A stretch of 64,000 bases of DNA, taken from assembly GCA_003255065.1 (NCBI GenBank), contig QAOA01003736.1, forward strand, positions 1,887,211 to 1,951,210, given 5' to 3'. The DNA is from Cercis canadensis (Eukaryota; Streptophyta; Magnoliopsida; Fabales; Fabaceae). Both the position numbers and the translations under genes were made by a program. Of the stretch, positions 10,309-22,978 are shown piece by piece (position 1 is the stretch's first letter; every line of letters starts with the position of its first letter). The notes beneath the pieces were generated by a model that saw nothing but the letters and a program-made list of their open reading frames with translations, searched no databases and was not told the origin of the DNA.

Positions 10309-13300
10309 CTTAGATATACTCATTAACTCTTCTCATACTCAAACTCAGTCTCAGTGTTAATTTACATTTCCCTTTTTACCCATCTATCTTCTGCATGATT
10401 AAACACTAGCAAATAGGAAATACTATTCTTGTCCCATACTCTCTTTTCCTTTTTTCTTTCATCACTTATTTCTTCTCAATTCACTAATTTGCCCTTTTGA
10501 CCACATACTTCTTTCTTCACAAATAAGCTGCTTTCTCGTTTCTGTTGCTCACTCATGTCATGACTCATCTCTATATGTATATTACTCTCTTTTTTTATAC
10601 ACAGTACACTACAAATAATTTATTTTTGAGTTTATTCTGGAAACTTGAAAAAAATTACTTGAGTACTAAGCAAGTGTTTTTCTTTTTATATTGGATAAAA
10701 TGATCAAAATATTTTTTTAGTATTATATAATTATTTCATTTATATATATGTTTATTATATATAAAATATATAATTATTTTATTTAGTATGTAATTATAAT
10801 ATTTAATTATAATAATAATATTTTTTTTCACAATTTCACTCCACCTTATTTTAATAAAATTCAAACACAACACCTCAATAACAAAATATACAAGCTCAAC
10901 AGTTGAATGTCCCTTAAAGACAATATCTATATTATTCTTATGAATTTTTATTGGCTTCTTTAAAGGGGAAAAAAAAAAGTATAAAACCAGAGTACTATTA
11001 TTTATCAGCGCTGGGTTGTTGTCACTATATTCACATTGTCACCCATGTTGTAGCAGGAGATATCAGATAAGGGGCTGGTCTTCACTTTTCAATGATACAG
11101 TGAGATTCGGATTTTCTATTTTGATCAATTTGTTCATAATCGAAGGATTGGGATTTAGGGTTATTTATCAATTTTTCTTGGGAAAAAGAAAGGATGACAG
11201 AGCAGGTACAATATCTCAGTTTTGGATTCATTGATTTACTTTAGTTTATTATATTTCCGGCTTTATAATTTGAGCTATTATTGAATTGGTCCCAACTATA
11301 GAAACATATAATATTGGATATTTGGCATCTTTTGTCTGGTCAGAAGACGTGTATTTATATCGAATCATGAAGGAAGAACCTATAAAATTTCTCTACCAAG
11401 ATACTATTAAGTAATCGGAAAAATTTCAATTCTAGCATTAAATTGAGACAAAGCAAGAATGTGCTATGACTGTGATACAGTGAACAGTTATTAAATATGA
11501 CTCACCCTCTTGTCTTTCTCATATCCAAGGCTACACTTTTGATTCTAAGTTGGTAATTAGCAATTCAAAACTAGACTTTTCCCATAAAAAAATATATAGT
11601 TGATCCTCATATCTTTCCATAACCAAACTAGGGTCAATTTCAGTGGTTCCATTACACTATATAATTGGCATTTTTATGAATCAAGCATAATTTAATCATT
11701 CCCTTTATCATTAACAACCAAGGACCTTTATTACCAGTTACCAGTGGCACTGGTGGTTAAGGCATTAATTAATAGCTACTTTGAAGCTATATAGAACACA
11801 ATGTGACTTCATCAACTAGCTTTACCATAATTAAAAGAAAAACTATATTATTGAAGGGAAACTGAATCTTGTATACAAATAGAGGTAGAGAGAATAACAT
11901 AGTTTAAGGAGGTTATGGTTCGATCCTATAATTTGCTGTCATAGAACAAAATTAACCAAAAGGTTGTTTTTTTTAGTGTAAAAAAGAATATCAAATAGAA
12001 TTAGAGGAGTAATGATAGTGAGATGTGGACAGAGGTAGGTTATTTTAATGTACTTATCCAAGGACTTGTTTGTTACATTGCTCTGGACATCAACATGATG
12101 AAAACTGCATCATTATATACAGTTTTGACCAAAGTGGGGCTCCAAAATAAACCAATTTTGTCGTTATAGCAACAGAAGCTGTGAAAGGAATTTAAAGCTC
12201 AATTTGGTAAAATACTGCAATTTCAATCAATTCTACTGTTTAATTATAGCTAAACAAACTTTGTTGTTAACTGTCTCTGGTTATGTCTGAGAGAATATGT
12301 ATGATTGTACCAGATCATGAGCATGTAATCAACAAGCTCACTTCAATAATCAACTTTCTTTTTTATAATATTTCCACTAATATTATACGCATGTAGTATC
12401 AAAAGAATGAGGCAATCTTCGTTAGACTTCACAACCTATATGTGCTAAATGAGCTAACAATTAAGCTGCAAAAAACAAGTTTATTTTCGTATGTTTTAGA
12501 TTTGTTCAAGGTAGTTCATATCAAGAATCAATTCAACCAAAAAATATAATCTTGTTATATGAATATTCAATAATAATTTTATATTTAACAATTCATAAAC
12601 TATATACGAAGCATTATTCATTTTGGATTTCGTAGTTTTCTAGTATGTATTATGTAACCTTGAAGTTTAAATTACAATTGGATCGTACAAAAGCACGTTG
12701 AACAAAACGTAACATCACGGTATTATTCATTGAAAGGAGCCACTCATGAGGGTCAATTTATATTTCTATTAATTATAACTATTCCATAGTTGGAGTAAAA
12801 TGTACTTATTACCCACATATGGTTTCGAAACCTTCACTTTCCTACATTTGTTTTTTATTTGTTATCCATCTTTTCTTCAATTTTTTTTACTTGTATACTT
12901 ACCTCTATCCTCTATTTATACTGTTTTTCTGTCAATTTTCAAGTAAGTTGGCTGGTAAAGAAAAAAGAGATGTAGAAATGGATAAAGTGAAACTTTCGGA
13001 GACGCATGTAGCTAGGTACATTATATTTAGGTAAATAGAGGTAACTTGTTGCATCCCATAAATTTTACTTTACTCCTTGTTACTGAAATTCAATCTTGAG
13101 ATTTCTACGATCTTAGTGGGCCAATGCTCCAGCATAATATTACACATAAAATGTCCAACGTTTTTTGTTTTGGTTTGAGAGAATTAATCATTGAGTTGCG
13201 AATGCATGGCTGACGCTAACGGAGGCTAACTAGCTTTGGGTCCTGACTCATGCCTAATGTGCTAAAAAGTTGTCACTGTGGACGTGCTTCAGAGTAAATC

Positions 13301-13836
13301 GGCGAAGGAAATTGTGGAAGTGTTAGTACTAATTGGTACGTATGGAAGAAGGAAGATGTCAAATCTGTTTGGCTTCTCAGAAAAATACAAGTATTAATCA
13401 TTCCACTGATTTGGACAGACATTCATGTGCACTTGCCCAAATACAGGTCTGTTTTTTTTTTTTGTGTGACTGCCTTGTAAAAGGACACGATATATAAATA
13501 TATGATGCAGGACTCCAACCCAATCCTATAGTTAGTAAATTAATCACAACTCTCAGATTTTCTAGGAACATACCATGCATGCATGTTGTTTCTGAGAAGA
13601 CATCTGCTAAAATAGTAACCATTTCTTCAACTGCATCAAATTAACTTTATCTGATTTCGTATTGAATTTTTCTTACTTCCTTTTTTGGTTTTTTAAAAAG
13701 AAAATATTTGGTAATAAAAAATTTATTGCTAGAATTGTTGTCGATTGAAAGGACTTGCTATTCACTTAATTGCTCAATGTTGTAAAAAATTTAATAATTT
13801 GAGATACAAAATTAACTCAATAACATTAATCTTAAC

Positions 13837-13875
<39 letters not shown>

Positions 13876-16800
13876 ACTTTTCATTTGGACACTACTCAAC
13901 TTATAAGTAGTAAGGATTAAGGTTGAAACTGTCATTGCTGGAGTTAGGTGAGGCCGACAACTTATAAAAAGAAAGAAGGACGGTCAGGGGAAGGTCGGAG
14001 CCGGAGCTCCGACGCCACCTTCGACGCTCAAGTTAGCTTGGTCACAGGGAGAAAAAGAAAGGAACCGAAAGAAGAGAAACTTAGAAAAGAGAAGGCCCGA
14101 GAGCGTGAGATCCAAAAAGAAGTATGAAAGAGAGTATATACCTTAGCATGAAGTATTTTGATTTTTTTACTGTAGCAAGAGTAATGAACTTACTAGGTAT
14201 TAACAAAAACTAACATTAGACTAAATTGCATGTATATATATGTATATGTTGCCTACCCACTTAGTAAAATGTTGATGAATATGGAAAGTACCATAGAGTT
14301 GGGAAACAATTTAATGCATATGCATGCTTAAGAATACGAAAGTGGGCAATCTAACAACTACCTCATCAAAGAGAACGACCCTATGTGTGTTCCAAATGTT
14401 ATCATCGAATTTAATGATGACCTATTTTATTTACAATTTATGTTCATTTATTTCTGGATTTAAGTGAAAAGGGTCAAGAAACAATGAGAAATGAAAATGT
14501 TAGACATCAACATATTCTAAGGAATAGTGTTGTTTATATATTATTATTTTTACAACTGTATACATCAATATATACATGTTTGCATTTGAGTTTAACACAA
14601 CAAAAGTAAAAAAAAATATCAATTAGTTAATGTGTATATAGTTATAAGAAAAAATGATGCATAAGTAGTATTATTCTATAACATTTTGTCATTTTCTTTT
14701 TTTTTTTTTTTTGAATAACATTGCATCACTGATTAAAGTTGTCGATGAGATTTATCCAAAAATCACTATATATATATATATAGTTTCAATAGTCTTCTAA
14801 TAATTTGGACAAAAAATGTGGATCATCCAACACCTACATCTCACCCACAAACACCCTAAAAAAATTAAAGAAAACTGGGCTGTTAATGTATGCAGTGCTT
14901 CAGAAGTTGACAGAAGTAGTTGCAGGTTGCTATAGAGCAGTACCAAAACCATTTGATCTATTAAATGATGAGTGGAGCCATATTCTTTTTCCTCAAAAAA
15001 TTTTTCTTGGATTCTTGCTATTTCATGTCATTAACATACAAGTATACAACAGCTACCAAAGGATGCTTTCAATGACTAAGAAAAAAACGTGAAACCCCTC
15101 TCTCACCAATGAGCTAGGTGAATATGACATTATTTGCATTCAATTTTTGATAAATATAAGATGAAAATGAAATAAAAATATAATATAATTCGTTCAAACA
15201 AAATATTTTTTTGAAAAAATTATTTTCAAGTTCCAAAATCAATGAGAGAGACAATTTCAATTCTAAAAAAATTAGAGTTTCAAGTCATATGGAATAAAAT
15301 AATTAAAATTAAATGTCATTCAATAGTATGTGGTTATTCTATTTATATTTAAACATAATAATTATAAATTTTATACATGATAACTACACATATAAATAAA
15401 ATACTACATAATACTAATAAGTATTTGAATCATTTTCACTTGGTGTGACAAACACTTACTTAAAACTCCAATTCCTTAATGGTTTTTTCTCCTTGATTTT
15501 AAAACTTTCTTTAAAACGTCTTTGAATCTAAAACCTCTGTAATTTTTTTATCCAACACCAAGGACTAAACTATTTTTGTTTTTTGTTTTGTTTTCATTTA
15601 TGTCTCTAAGGGTTTCATCGCTCTTAGGGATTGGTGGTAAGAGCAGGACCGCAAAACATAATATGTAAGAAATAAGTGGAGCCATGTGATATTTTTTTAA
15701 TTTGATTAGAATGCGCACACAGTAAGTAACTGAAGAGTATCTCATCTCATTCACATGCAATTCAGGTGCCACCCATACTCGACAGTTTTGGGGTCCTCAC
15801 GTTGTACCAGTGATGCCATTCTCATGTTTCAAATCCAACTTTTTTAATGCTAAACAAAAAAATAAGATAGTAAAAAATTTATCCCCTGATGGCTGAGCCG
15901 AGTTATGTTTCTCTTAATTTGGATTGTATTTCTAGCAACCTAGATTCTTGTACCATGAAATGGCCCAAGCTCATGCCCAATTCAATATTGCATTAAATAG
16001 CCTCATGTTTCTGCTACAAACCCTAGAGGCTTTAAACTTATATGATGTTTGAATAGTATAGCTTATTACAGCTTTTCTATTAGTATGTCTTCTTGTTAAT
16101 TTATTGTGCAATTTTTATGCTAGTCATCAAAGGGTTTTTTTTCAAGTTAAGTTAAGATTAAGATTCATCTTACTTAGGAACTTGGCATTTGGCAACACAT
16201 GATGTTATTATAACTTAACAATGGACTATTTTGTTTTTATTGCAAAAGAATTCTTGTAGCCCTACTCACGTGAAGAAGAGAAAACTACACAAGTAAACAG
16301 AGAGAGAGATTTAAGGGTGCCATTATAATTTCTTATTCGTAGGGAAATGGGTCAATTTAACATTATCCCCACCGCTGACAAGGGTATTTACTATCCAATC
16401 TTAACTACTTCTGCCCTCATAATAAATAACTGCAATCACCATTACTAAAGCAAATTTGGTGTTGGTGTTGGTGTTCAGTGTTCTCCCCTACTTCCTTATT
16501 TGCAATTTCGAGTTTGTTTTTGGGCAAATCTCATTTAAGGAACATGGCGATGGTAGGCACTTTTCAGCATAAATAGGCCAAGACATTTTATGCTAGTTGA
16601 GTAAATTCTGATTTCACAAATTTGTGCGACTCTTTGAATTTAAAAGAGAAAAGTTCAAATAGAAGTAGAACCAACTTATATAAATTTATAAATATAATTA
16701 TACAATTACCATTGCTCTTGGGGGTAACGAAAATCCGTGGTACACTACAAAGTAATTATTAATAATACTACTAGAGCAAAGGACACTTGATGGGCTTTAA

Positions 16801-17160
16801 GATGATGATGAGAATATGCCCTCAGCCCTCAGGTGCAGGCTGGTGTTGTTTTTTTCCCCACAAAACTAACGATTCAGATTCACCATTGAGTATTGACTAT
16901 CTTAATCTTATCAAATTATTTGCCATCATCTCTTTGGTTCTGGTTTGGACTTTCTGCTTTCAAAGGCTGACTGTTTATGGCCTAACAATGTCCTTCAGCC
17001 CTCATGTACATAAGAATTTATGCCCATAATCTTCACAAAGTTGCCATGCCCATAACCATAAGCAGTGGTCACCTAACTCTTTACAACGTTGCAAAAAGTT
17101 TCCCTCGGGTGGTACATCTCACATGAGAGGAGTTACCTAAAAATGCCAGGCCCCATGGCT
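10309..17160. other. Long gene-free spacer
   Basis: About 6.9 kb of AT-rich DNA with no exon or protein family that I can recognise on either strand. It includes an (AT)n microsatellite, a GC-richer patch at 13975-14115 that may be an old repeat relic, and scattered poly-T runs (13447-13462, 14699-14712). Confidence 0.55.
13840..13872. repeat. (AT)n microsatellite
   Basis: An uninterrupted run of about 16 AT units. Likely polymorphic. Confidence 0.9.
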
Positions 17161-17445
17161 TGACTTTCTTTTTCAGATAAATACAAAAGGAATTGGACAG
17201 CTTCTATTTTCCCCAGATGGATTTTCAAGCAACAACTTATAAATATCAATGTTTCATAGACTACTGCAATATAATAGGAGTACTCTAGCATAGCTGGGAG
17301 AGCCCAAATCGTGAATCAAAGTTTGGTGCCTGTTCATACCTCTCATCAAGCAACTCAATAAAACAGAAAAGGAAACAACCATGTTGTCACCAAAACAAAC
17401 GTGTATATACCAAAATTTAATTCAAGAAAAAAGTATCAATGCATA

Positions 17446-20400
17446 TCAAACTTGCTCCACTTCCTTCTTTGTCGTACCAAGCTCTACAAGTAAAGTCAAA
17501 AGAGCCTCACACATCTCATAAGCGTCAGGGTCGCTAGGATTTCTCTTCTTTGAAGAGTACACTATCCAGGAATGGTCAAGCTTCCTGTCTGGTGTTACCA
17601 CAACTGATCCTGGAACTTGAGCATCACGGCATGTCACTAATCCATCACTCTTCTCGCCATATCTGAGCAGCAGGTGGAGTGCACAAACAGCCATGGCAGC
17701 AGATATAGGAATCACTATGGGAACTTGGTGTCCTGCTTTAACTAAAGAATCAGAATCAGCCCCAAATTTTGGTAGAGGAAGCCAGGGAAGTTCGGCATGA
17801 GCTATGTGGGTCATTGTTGCAAGAACACCAGGACCAATGCTTGCTTCAGAATGGAAGGAGATCAGCGGGATTTCCATTGGGAGCTTGTGCTTCATGATGA
17901 ATTCCTTTCGTTTCTCATATGTGAGATCTTCCAATGCTCTTATGTCACCCTGAAGTATATAATTGACACACAAATAACTGAGAAGCACTAAAGGGAAGAT
18001 AGAAGAAAACTTGATTTGGATTAATTGCAGGGTTCAAATAGGATTCCCTGAGTTATAGACATACAGATTGTGAAGAAGCTAAGCCAAAATAATTTGATCT
18101 GGTTTACACCATATAGTCCATTTGAAAGAAGCACCTATTTAAGTCAGCTATTGGTTCATACCATATTTTTCCTAGGAGGAGACTAGGAGAGCTCTCACCT
18201 GAGGGGATTGAATAGCCTATAGCTTCCTGCATGAACCTCAGATTTCATTGCGCAGATATAGTGATCTCAAGTAAAACTTACAGTTTCAACATATTCTTAT
18301 TAGGTAAAAGCTAGAAATAAGTATTCAATGCGCAAAAAATTCAGCACCGTAAATGGTTACCTTAATTACTTTGCATATTAGAAGTTCCATGATCATTCGT
18401 GTTTCTTTGTCACCGATTTGGCCCTCACGGAGAACATCAGAAGCTATAGGGGTTCCACCATATGGGCTTTGTACCAGTGCCAAACCAGCAACTTTGTCTT
18501 TCAGGTCGGACCAATATAGAGACAAGGCAGCTGCAGCATCAACCCCACCCTTACTATGTCCTAGCAACATCACACGCTTCCCAGAACCCCAGTAAAGTTC
18601 TTCAATGTATAGTTTGAGTTCCCAGGCATTGTGTTCCACTGATGCCTTAAAGGGGGAAAGGAACGAGTGGAAAATGAGACAAAAGTGCATTACATTTTTA
18701 TGTTGTATTGCGAGAATGAAAAGAGATATTTGAAAAGCAAGTTCACAGAAAAATGGTTCAGAGGGAAATCTATTACTATTGAACAAAGAGCAAATGCATA
18801 TCAGCAAAAAGGCAAACTATATAGAGTACTATACAATCAATGTCAGCAAGGTAAAAGATAAAATTATTTGCCTTGGTTAATATTGGTAGACTAAATTTAT
18901 ATAAACGGATGATCAGTTACCTCACTATGAACTTTTGCAATATAGCAAGCAAGGCCCATTTTTGAAAAAAATCTCTTAGTGGCAACAAAATACAAGGGTC
19001 CATGATTGCTAAATAGACCTGTAATACATGAAACTATCAATCTAAACAAAATAAATCCACGAGTAAACCTAAATCACAAAGGTAGATGACATATGGATTC
19101 TGTCATACCTGGAATCAACAGATAAATAAATGAGTTGGGTAGTGAGTGCTCCCCATTCCTGTCGAGTAAAACCCAAAAAGAGTGTATGTAAACATGTTTG
19201 TTGCATTGCTCCTCCTTCCCCTCACACTCACACAAACACCAAAAAAAGAAAAAAAGAAAAAAAACTTCCTTTTGGCAGTTTTACCAATTTGGAAATGATA
19301 GAAGAATATAGGTAACCTCTATTGAACTTCGTATACATAAACTATTACCTATGAAACAGGAGAAGGTATATAAAGAAACACCCACTGAAAAAATGAAATT
19401 GAACAGTAGTCACTCTCCAGCCACTCAATGGGTATTTAGTCACTCAGCTGGCGGACTTCTTACAAAGGCAGAGCCCAAGTAGTAAAGATTCATCTTGTTA
19501 CTAACGTGGATAATGCGTAATTTTGAGAGAACAGTTAAGTACACTAAGATAACTATCAGCAGAATTTATACCTTAAGTTTTGGAAACACTATCTAATCTG
19601 GATATGAAAGAATTGACCAGAAAATCATGATGCCCAGAAGGATCCTAAGAATTACAGAGACAAACCTTTTTCAATTAAAAACTTATATAATAAGCTGGGG
19701 TACCTAATGTCTGAAAGCAATTCCAAGAATCTTGTGGTACCATCCTCCACTGGAGGCATTCCGGGAGCATCTTGCAACCATCCAATATCATCAGAAGAAC
19801 CACGCAAGGTTATCCACAAACGTGATGCAATTCTGAGAATGGCAGTAAATATTAATTTGTATTAGTATTCAATAACACATTAATGAGTAAATAAAAATAT
19901 CTATGGTGTTTTTTACTCTTTTTTTTTTTTTGGCTAAAATGTATTATGACTAGATTAGGGTGAATAACATGATCTGTTAGTTAAAACCAAAAAGAAACAA
20001 TTTAAAGTATTTCTAATAGGATATCATCTTCACCAATTTGCTTCTAAAAACCTACTTTTACCTACGGACGCGAACTTGAGCACATCTTACACATGAGAAA
20101 GAATATCTCCAAGAGGATATTGCCAAATTCCAAGCAGATTGTAGACCAAATAATGGAAGTGTCAACCTGCACCTAGATAAAAGCAAATACAATGGCAACA
20201 ATATGGATTAGAAAGACTTGGTTTTCAAAGTATTAACACAGTGAAATAAGTTTAAAAAAAAAAGTATATTGATCATTCCATCATTCCACTATATCTAATT
20301 TAAACATATAATGTGAAAATGTAATTGATAGATAGAACACTGGCTTGACTTGACTGTAGATTTATGATTTGCCACCTTGTTGTAGTGTAGTTAAGCATGA

Positions 20401-20686
20401 GGGAGAAAAGGTCATTACCCTTTTAAAAGGAAAGGAACAACCGCAGAAATATAACTCGTATTTAAAATTACAGATCCTGTGTGTACAAGTAGTTCTTTAC
20501 TATAACCAAAAGTTCCTCTGTCACAGATTCCATGGTTTGCACCATCAACTTGAGGATGTGAAGATCTGCTGCTGGTATAACTTTTTGGACATCGTACTGA
20601 AGAAATAACCACTGGATTGACCACAAAATCTTCTGTGTATCTATTTGCATATCTATATACAAGATCCTCTGCAGTATTGGCACCAT
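17446..20686 (-). CDS. Alpha/beta-hydrolase family protein, seven exons
   Basis: Exons (minus): 20487-20686, 20062-20166, 19704-19832, 19109-19158, 18921-19018, 18361-18645, 17446-17949. All introns are GT-AG and the frame stays open through to 456 residues. The core is an alpha/beta-hydrolase fold: FIYLLIPG strand at about 154-162, then the nucleophile elbow G-H-S-K-G-G with Ser225, and His415 in a KLDHSW motif as the likely catalytic base. Lipases and esterases share this layout, but the substrate is unknown. No signal peptide is evident. The start is uncertain: the ATG at 20686 is used here, but a good acceptor (ctgcag) just inside it would move translation to an in-frame ATG about 11 codons later, with 5' UTR exons further upstream. 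A donor-like site near 21500 fits such a leader intron. Confidence 0.85.
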
Positions 20687-20689
20687 GCA

Positions 20690-21805
20690 AAATGTAGCTG
20701 TATTATGCTTTGCAGGGAAAGTTCTTCAAACAGCAAATAATACTTGAATAGTGATAGCTTGCTGCATTTTTTGAGCGTTATGCCACAGCGAAAAGGAGAC
20801 ATGACAAACAGCAAGAACACATGCATGAAAGTAAGAACTCACCTATAAATTGTATGAATCTATCACTAACATAACTTGTCAATCTCAAAAGATTGGTGAA
20901 TATACCATCCATCAATTAGCAAAATCCTGTCAGATCATTGCCACAGGCCTGAAACGAGAACCCATGTTAGATCTGAAAGCCAAGTTTTAAAAACAAAACA
21001 AAATGGTTGCTCCATAGATAGACATCAGAATCACAAATTTTCAAGCTAATTCCAGAAGCAATTCATTCACCTCAGCTAAAATGAGATTTATGTAGGACTA
21101 TGAAAGAATATCTAAATAGTGATTTCTTAATTAACTTTATTACCTAAGAAATGAAACAATTTGTTTTCAGCATATAACCATTTAGTCATACTAATAGCTT
21201 GCTAGTCTCTGAGCAGACATCTTGTGCGCTACTCATATTTAATGAAGAGCAAAAATTAAGATTCTGTAATCGCAAGCAACACATAGAAAAGAAAATCAAA
21301 CATCAGATTGAAGACTATAAGAAAAACAGTAAAGCAAAGGCAATTACTTGGATTGGTATAATAACAGCAACCCAAAAAAATTGAGAAACAAAAGATTAAA
21401 TTTTTTGGAAGAAACAGAGAGAGGATCTTCGCCATTCCTTGGCCAGATTGATCCAAGAATGCATGAAAACAAATAAAGACGGAGAAGTGAGCAGGCTTAC
21501 ACTAAAGCTGTATATTGTTAAAGGTGGCTGCAGCCTCCACTGTGCAACTGCAAACCCAGACAGCGTCTTTTTTTTCCTCCAAAAATTAAGGACAAAATGA
21601 AATTTAGACGGAAAAAGGAAGAGAAAAATCTTTGTTATAAATAGTAAAAACTTAGGAATTCGAAAGGTAATTACTAAATGAGTGAACTCAATGGATTATA
21701 AATACATATTGGGAGTTGGAATTGCCATAACAATGGAGCAATGACTGATCGTTATCCACTCTCTTTAATTTCAAGATATCACGTCCCTGGCCCACCTAAA
21801 TGTCG
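20690..21805. other. 5' leader and upstream region of the hydrolase
   Basis: No coding exon is visible. On the minus strand a donor-like AGT|GTAAGC near 21500 and an acceptor-like TTTCAG near 20950 suggest a spliced 5' UTR. The left end of the large Mutator-like element begins at about 21806. Confidence 0.4.
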
Positions 21806-22978
21806 TTTTTTGGATAAATTTATTAAAATTATGTAAGAATAATAAATAAATACAAAAAAAATTACTGTTAAAATAATTTATTAAAATTGACAACTTTTAA
21901 ATATTTTATTTAACATTACCAGACAAAAGAAAAAAATGCTATTTTGTATTATAACATTTTACATAAAAAAATGCTACAACAAAATAGCGTATTAAGAGTT
22001 AAAAGATTGTCTTGAATTCCTAAAAAATGTTAAATAATTTTAGCATTTTATATAGAAAAATGCTGAAATGATTAAAGTGTTTCTCTATATAAAACGCTAA
22101 AACATTTTAAAGAGTTCAAACGCTTCAAAAATGAGGAAAATGCTATAATGGCGTTTCAGCATTTTTCTAAGTAAAACACTAAAATGTTTCGGCATTTCTT
22201 TACATAAAATGTTGAAACATTTTAGTGTTTTTCTTCAGAGAACGCTACTATGACATATGAGAGAGATGTGTGTTACAACATTTTTAACATGACAATTTAG
22301 CTTCTTTTATTTTATTTTATGGAAAACGTTATTTTTCTACTGAAACATGCTATTTTGAATTAATCTGATTGTCTTATAAATATCAATTCCTCAAATTATT
22401 TTTTCATATTTGCTGAATGGTAAGTTGTGAAATTGATAGAGAAACATTGTAAAATTATTCTGAAATGCTGAATGAGTGCGAGTTTGTGATAGTTAAGAGT
22501 AAAAGTTTAAATGCTTAGAAGTTGTTAAGATATGTTTAAATTATTATTTTATTATAAAATTATAGATAATAATATTTAAAAATGTTAAATATGTGTAGAT
22601 GTATATAACTTTGATTGTTATTAAACTTATGTTTGATGTTATATTAGGTTGATTTAGTATAACGAAATAACTTGGTAAACCAATTATTGAAATTGAGCTT
22701 TGTGAAATATATATTAATATGTGTTATTAATTATTTAGGAAGAAGATGATTCTATTGTTCTATTATAATTGGTTAGATATACAATGGACCCTAAAGTATT
22801 ATGTATGATGGTGTAAGGCCCGTTGGTTTGAACCTGAAGAATAAATGTGGACTACAATATCTATAATTTATTGTTCATCGTAAATTGGGTCTTTCAACAA
22901 ATAAAGTTATTGACAAGATTATTTATAAATTTTTTATATCTATGAATCTATTATTTTATAATGTTGTTGAACTGATTT

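Noticed and set aside
11740..11935. SINE or tRNA with a GGTTCGATCC B-box at about 11927
   Set aside because: The A-box-like text (GTGGTTAAGG) is about 170 bases away, too far, and no cloverleaf can be drawn.
12819..13034. 71-codon frame rich in Phe, Leu and Tyr
   Set aside because: Composition follows the poly-T-rich DNA; no family, promoter or splice context.
14805..15092. 95-codon frame
   Set aside because: It starts with a TTG, not an ATG, and resembles no known protein.
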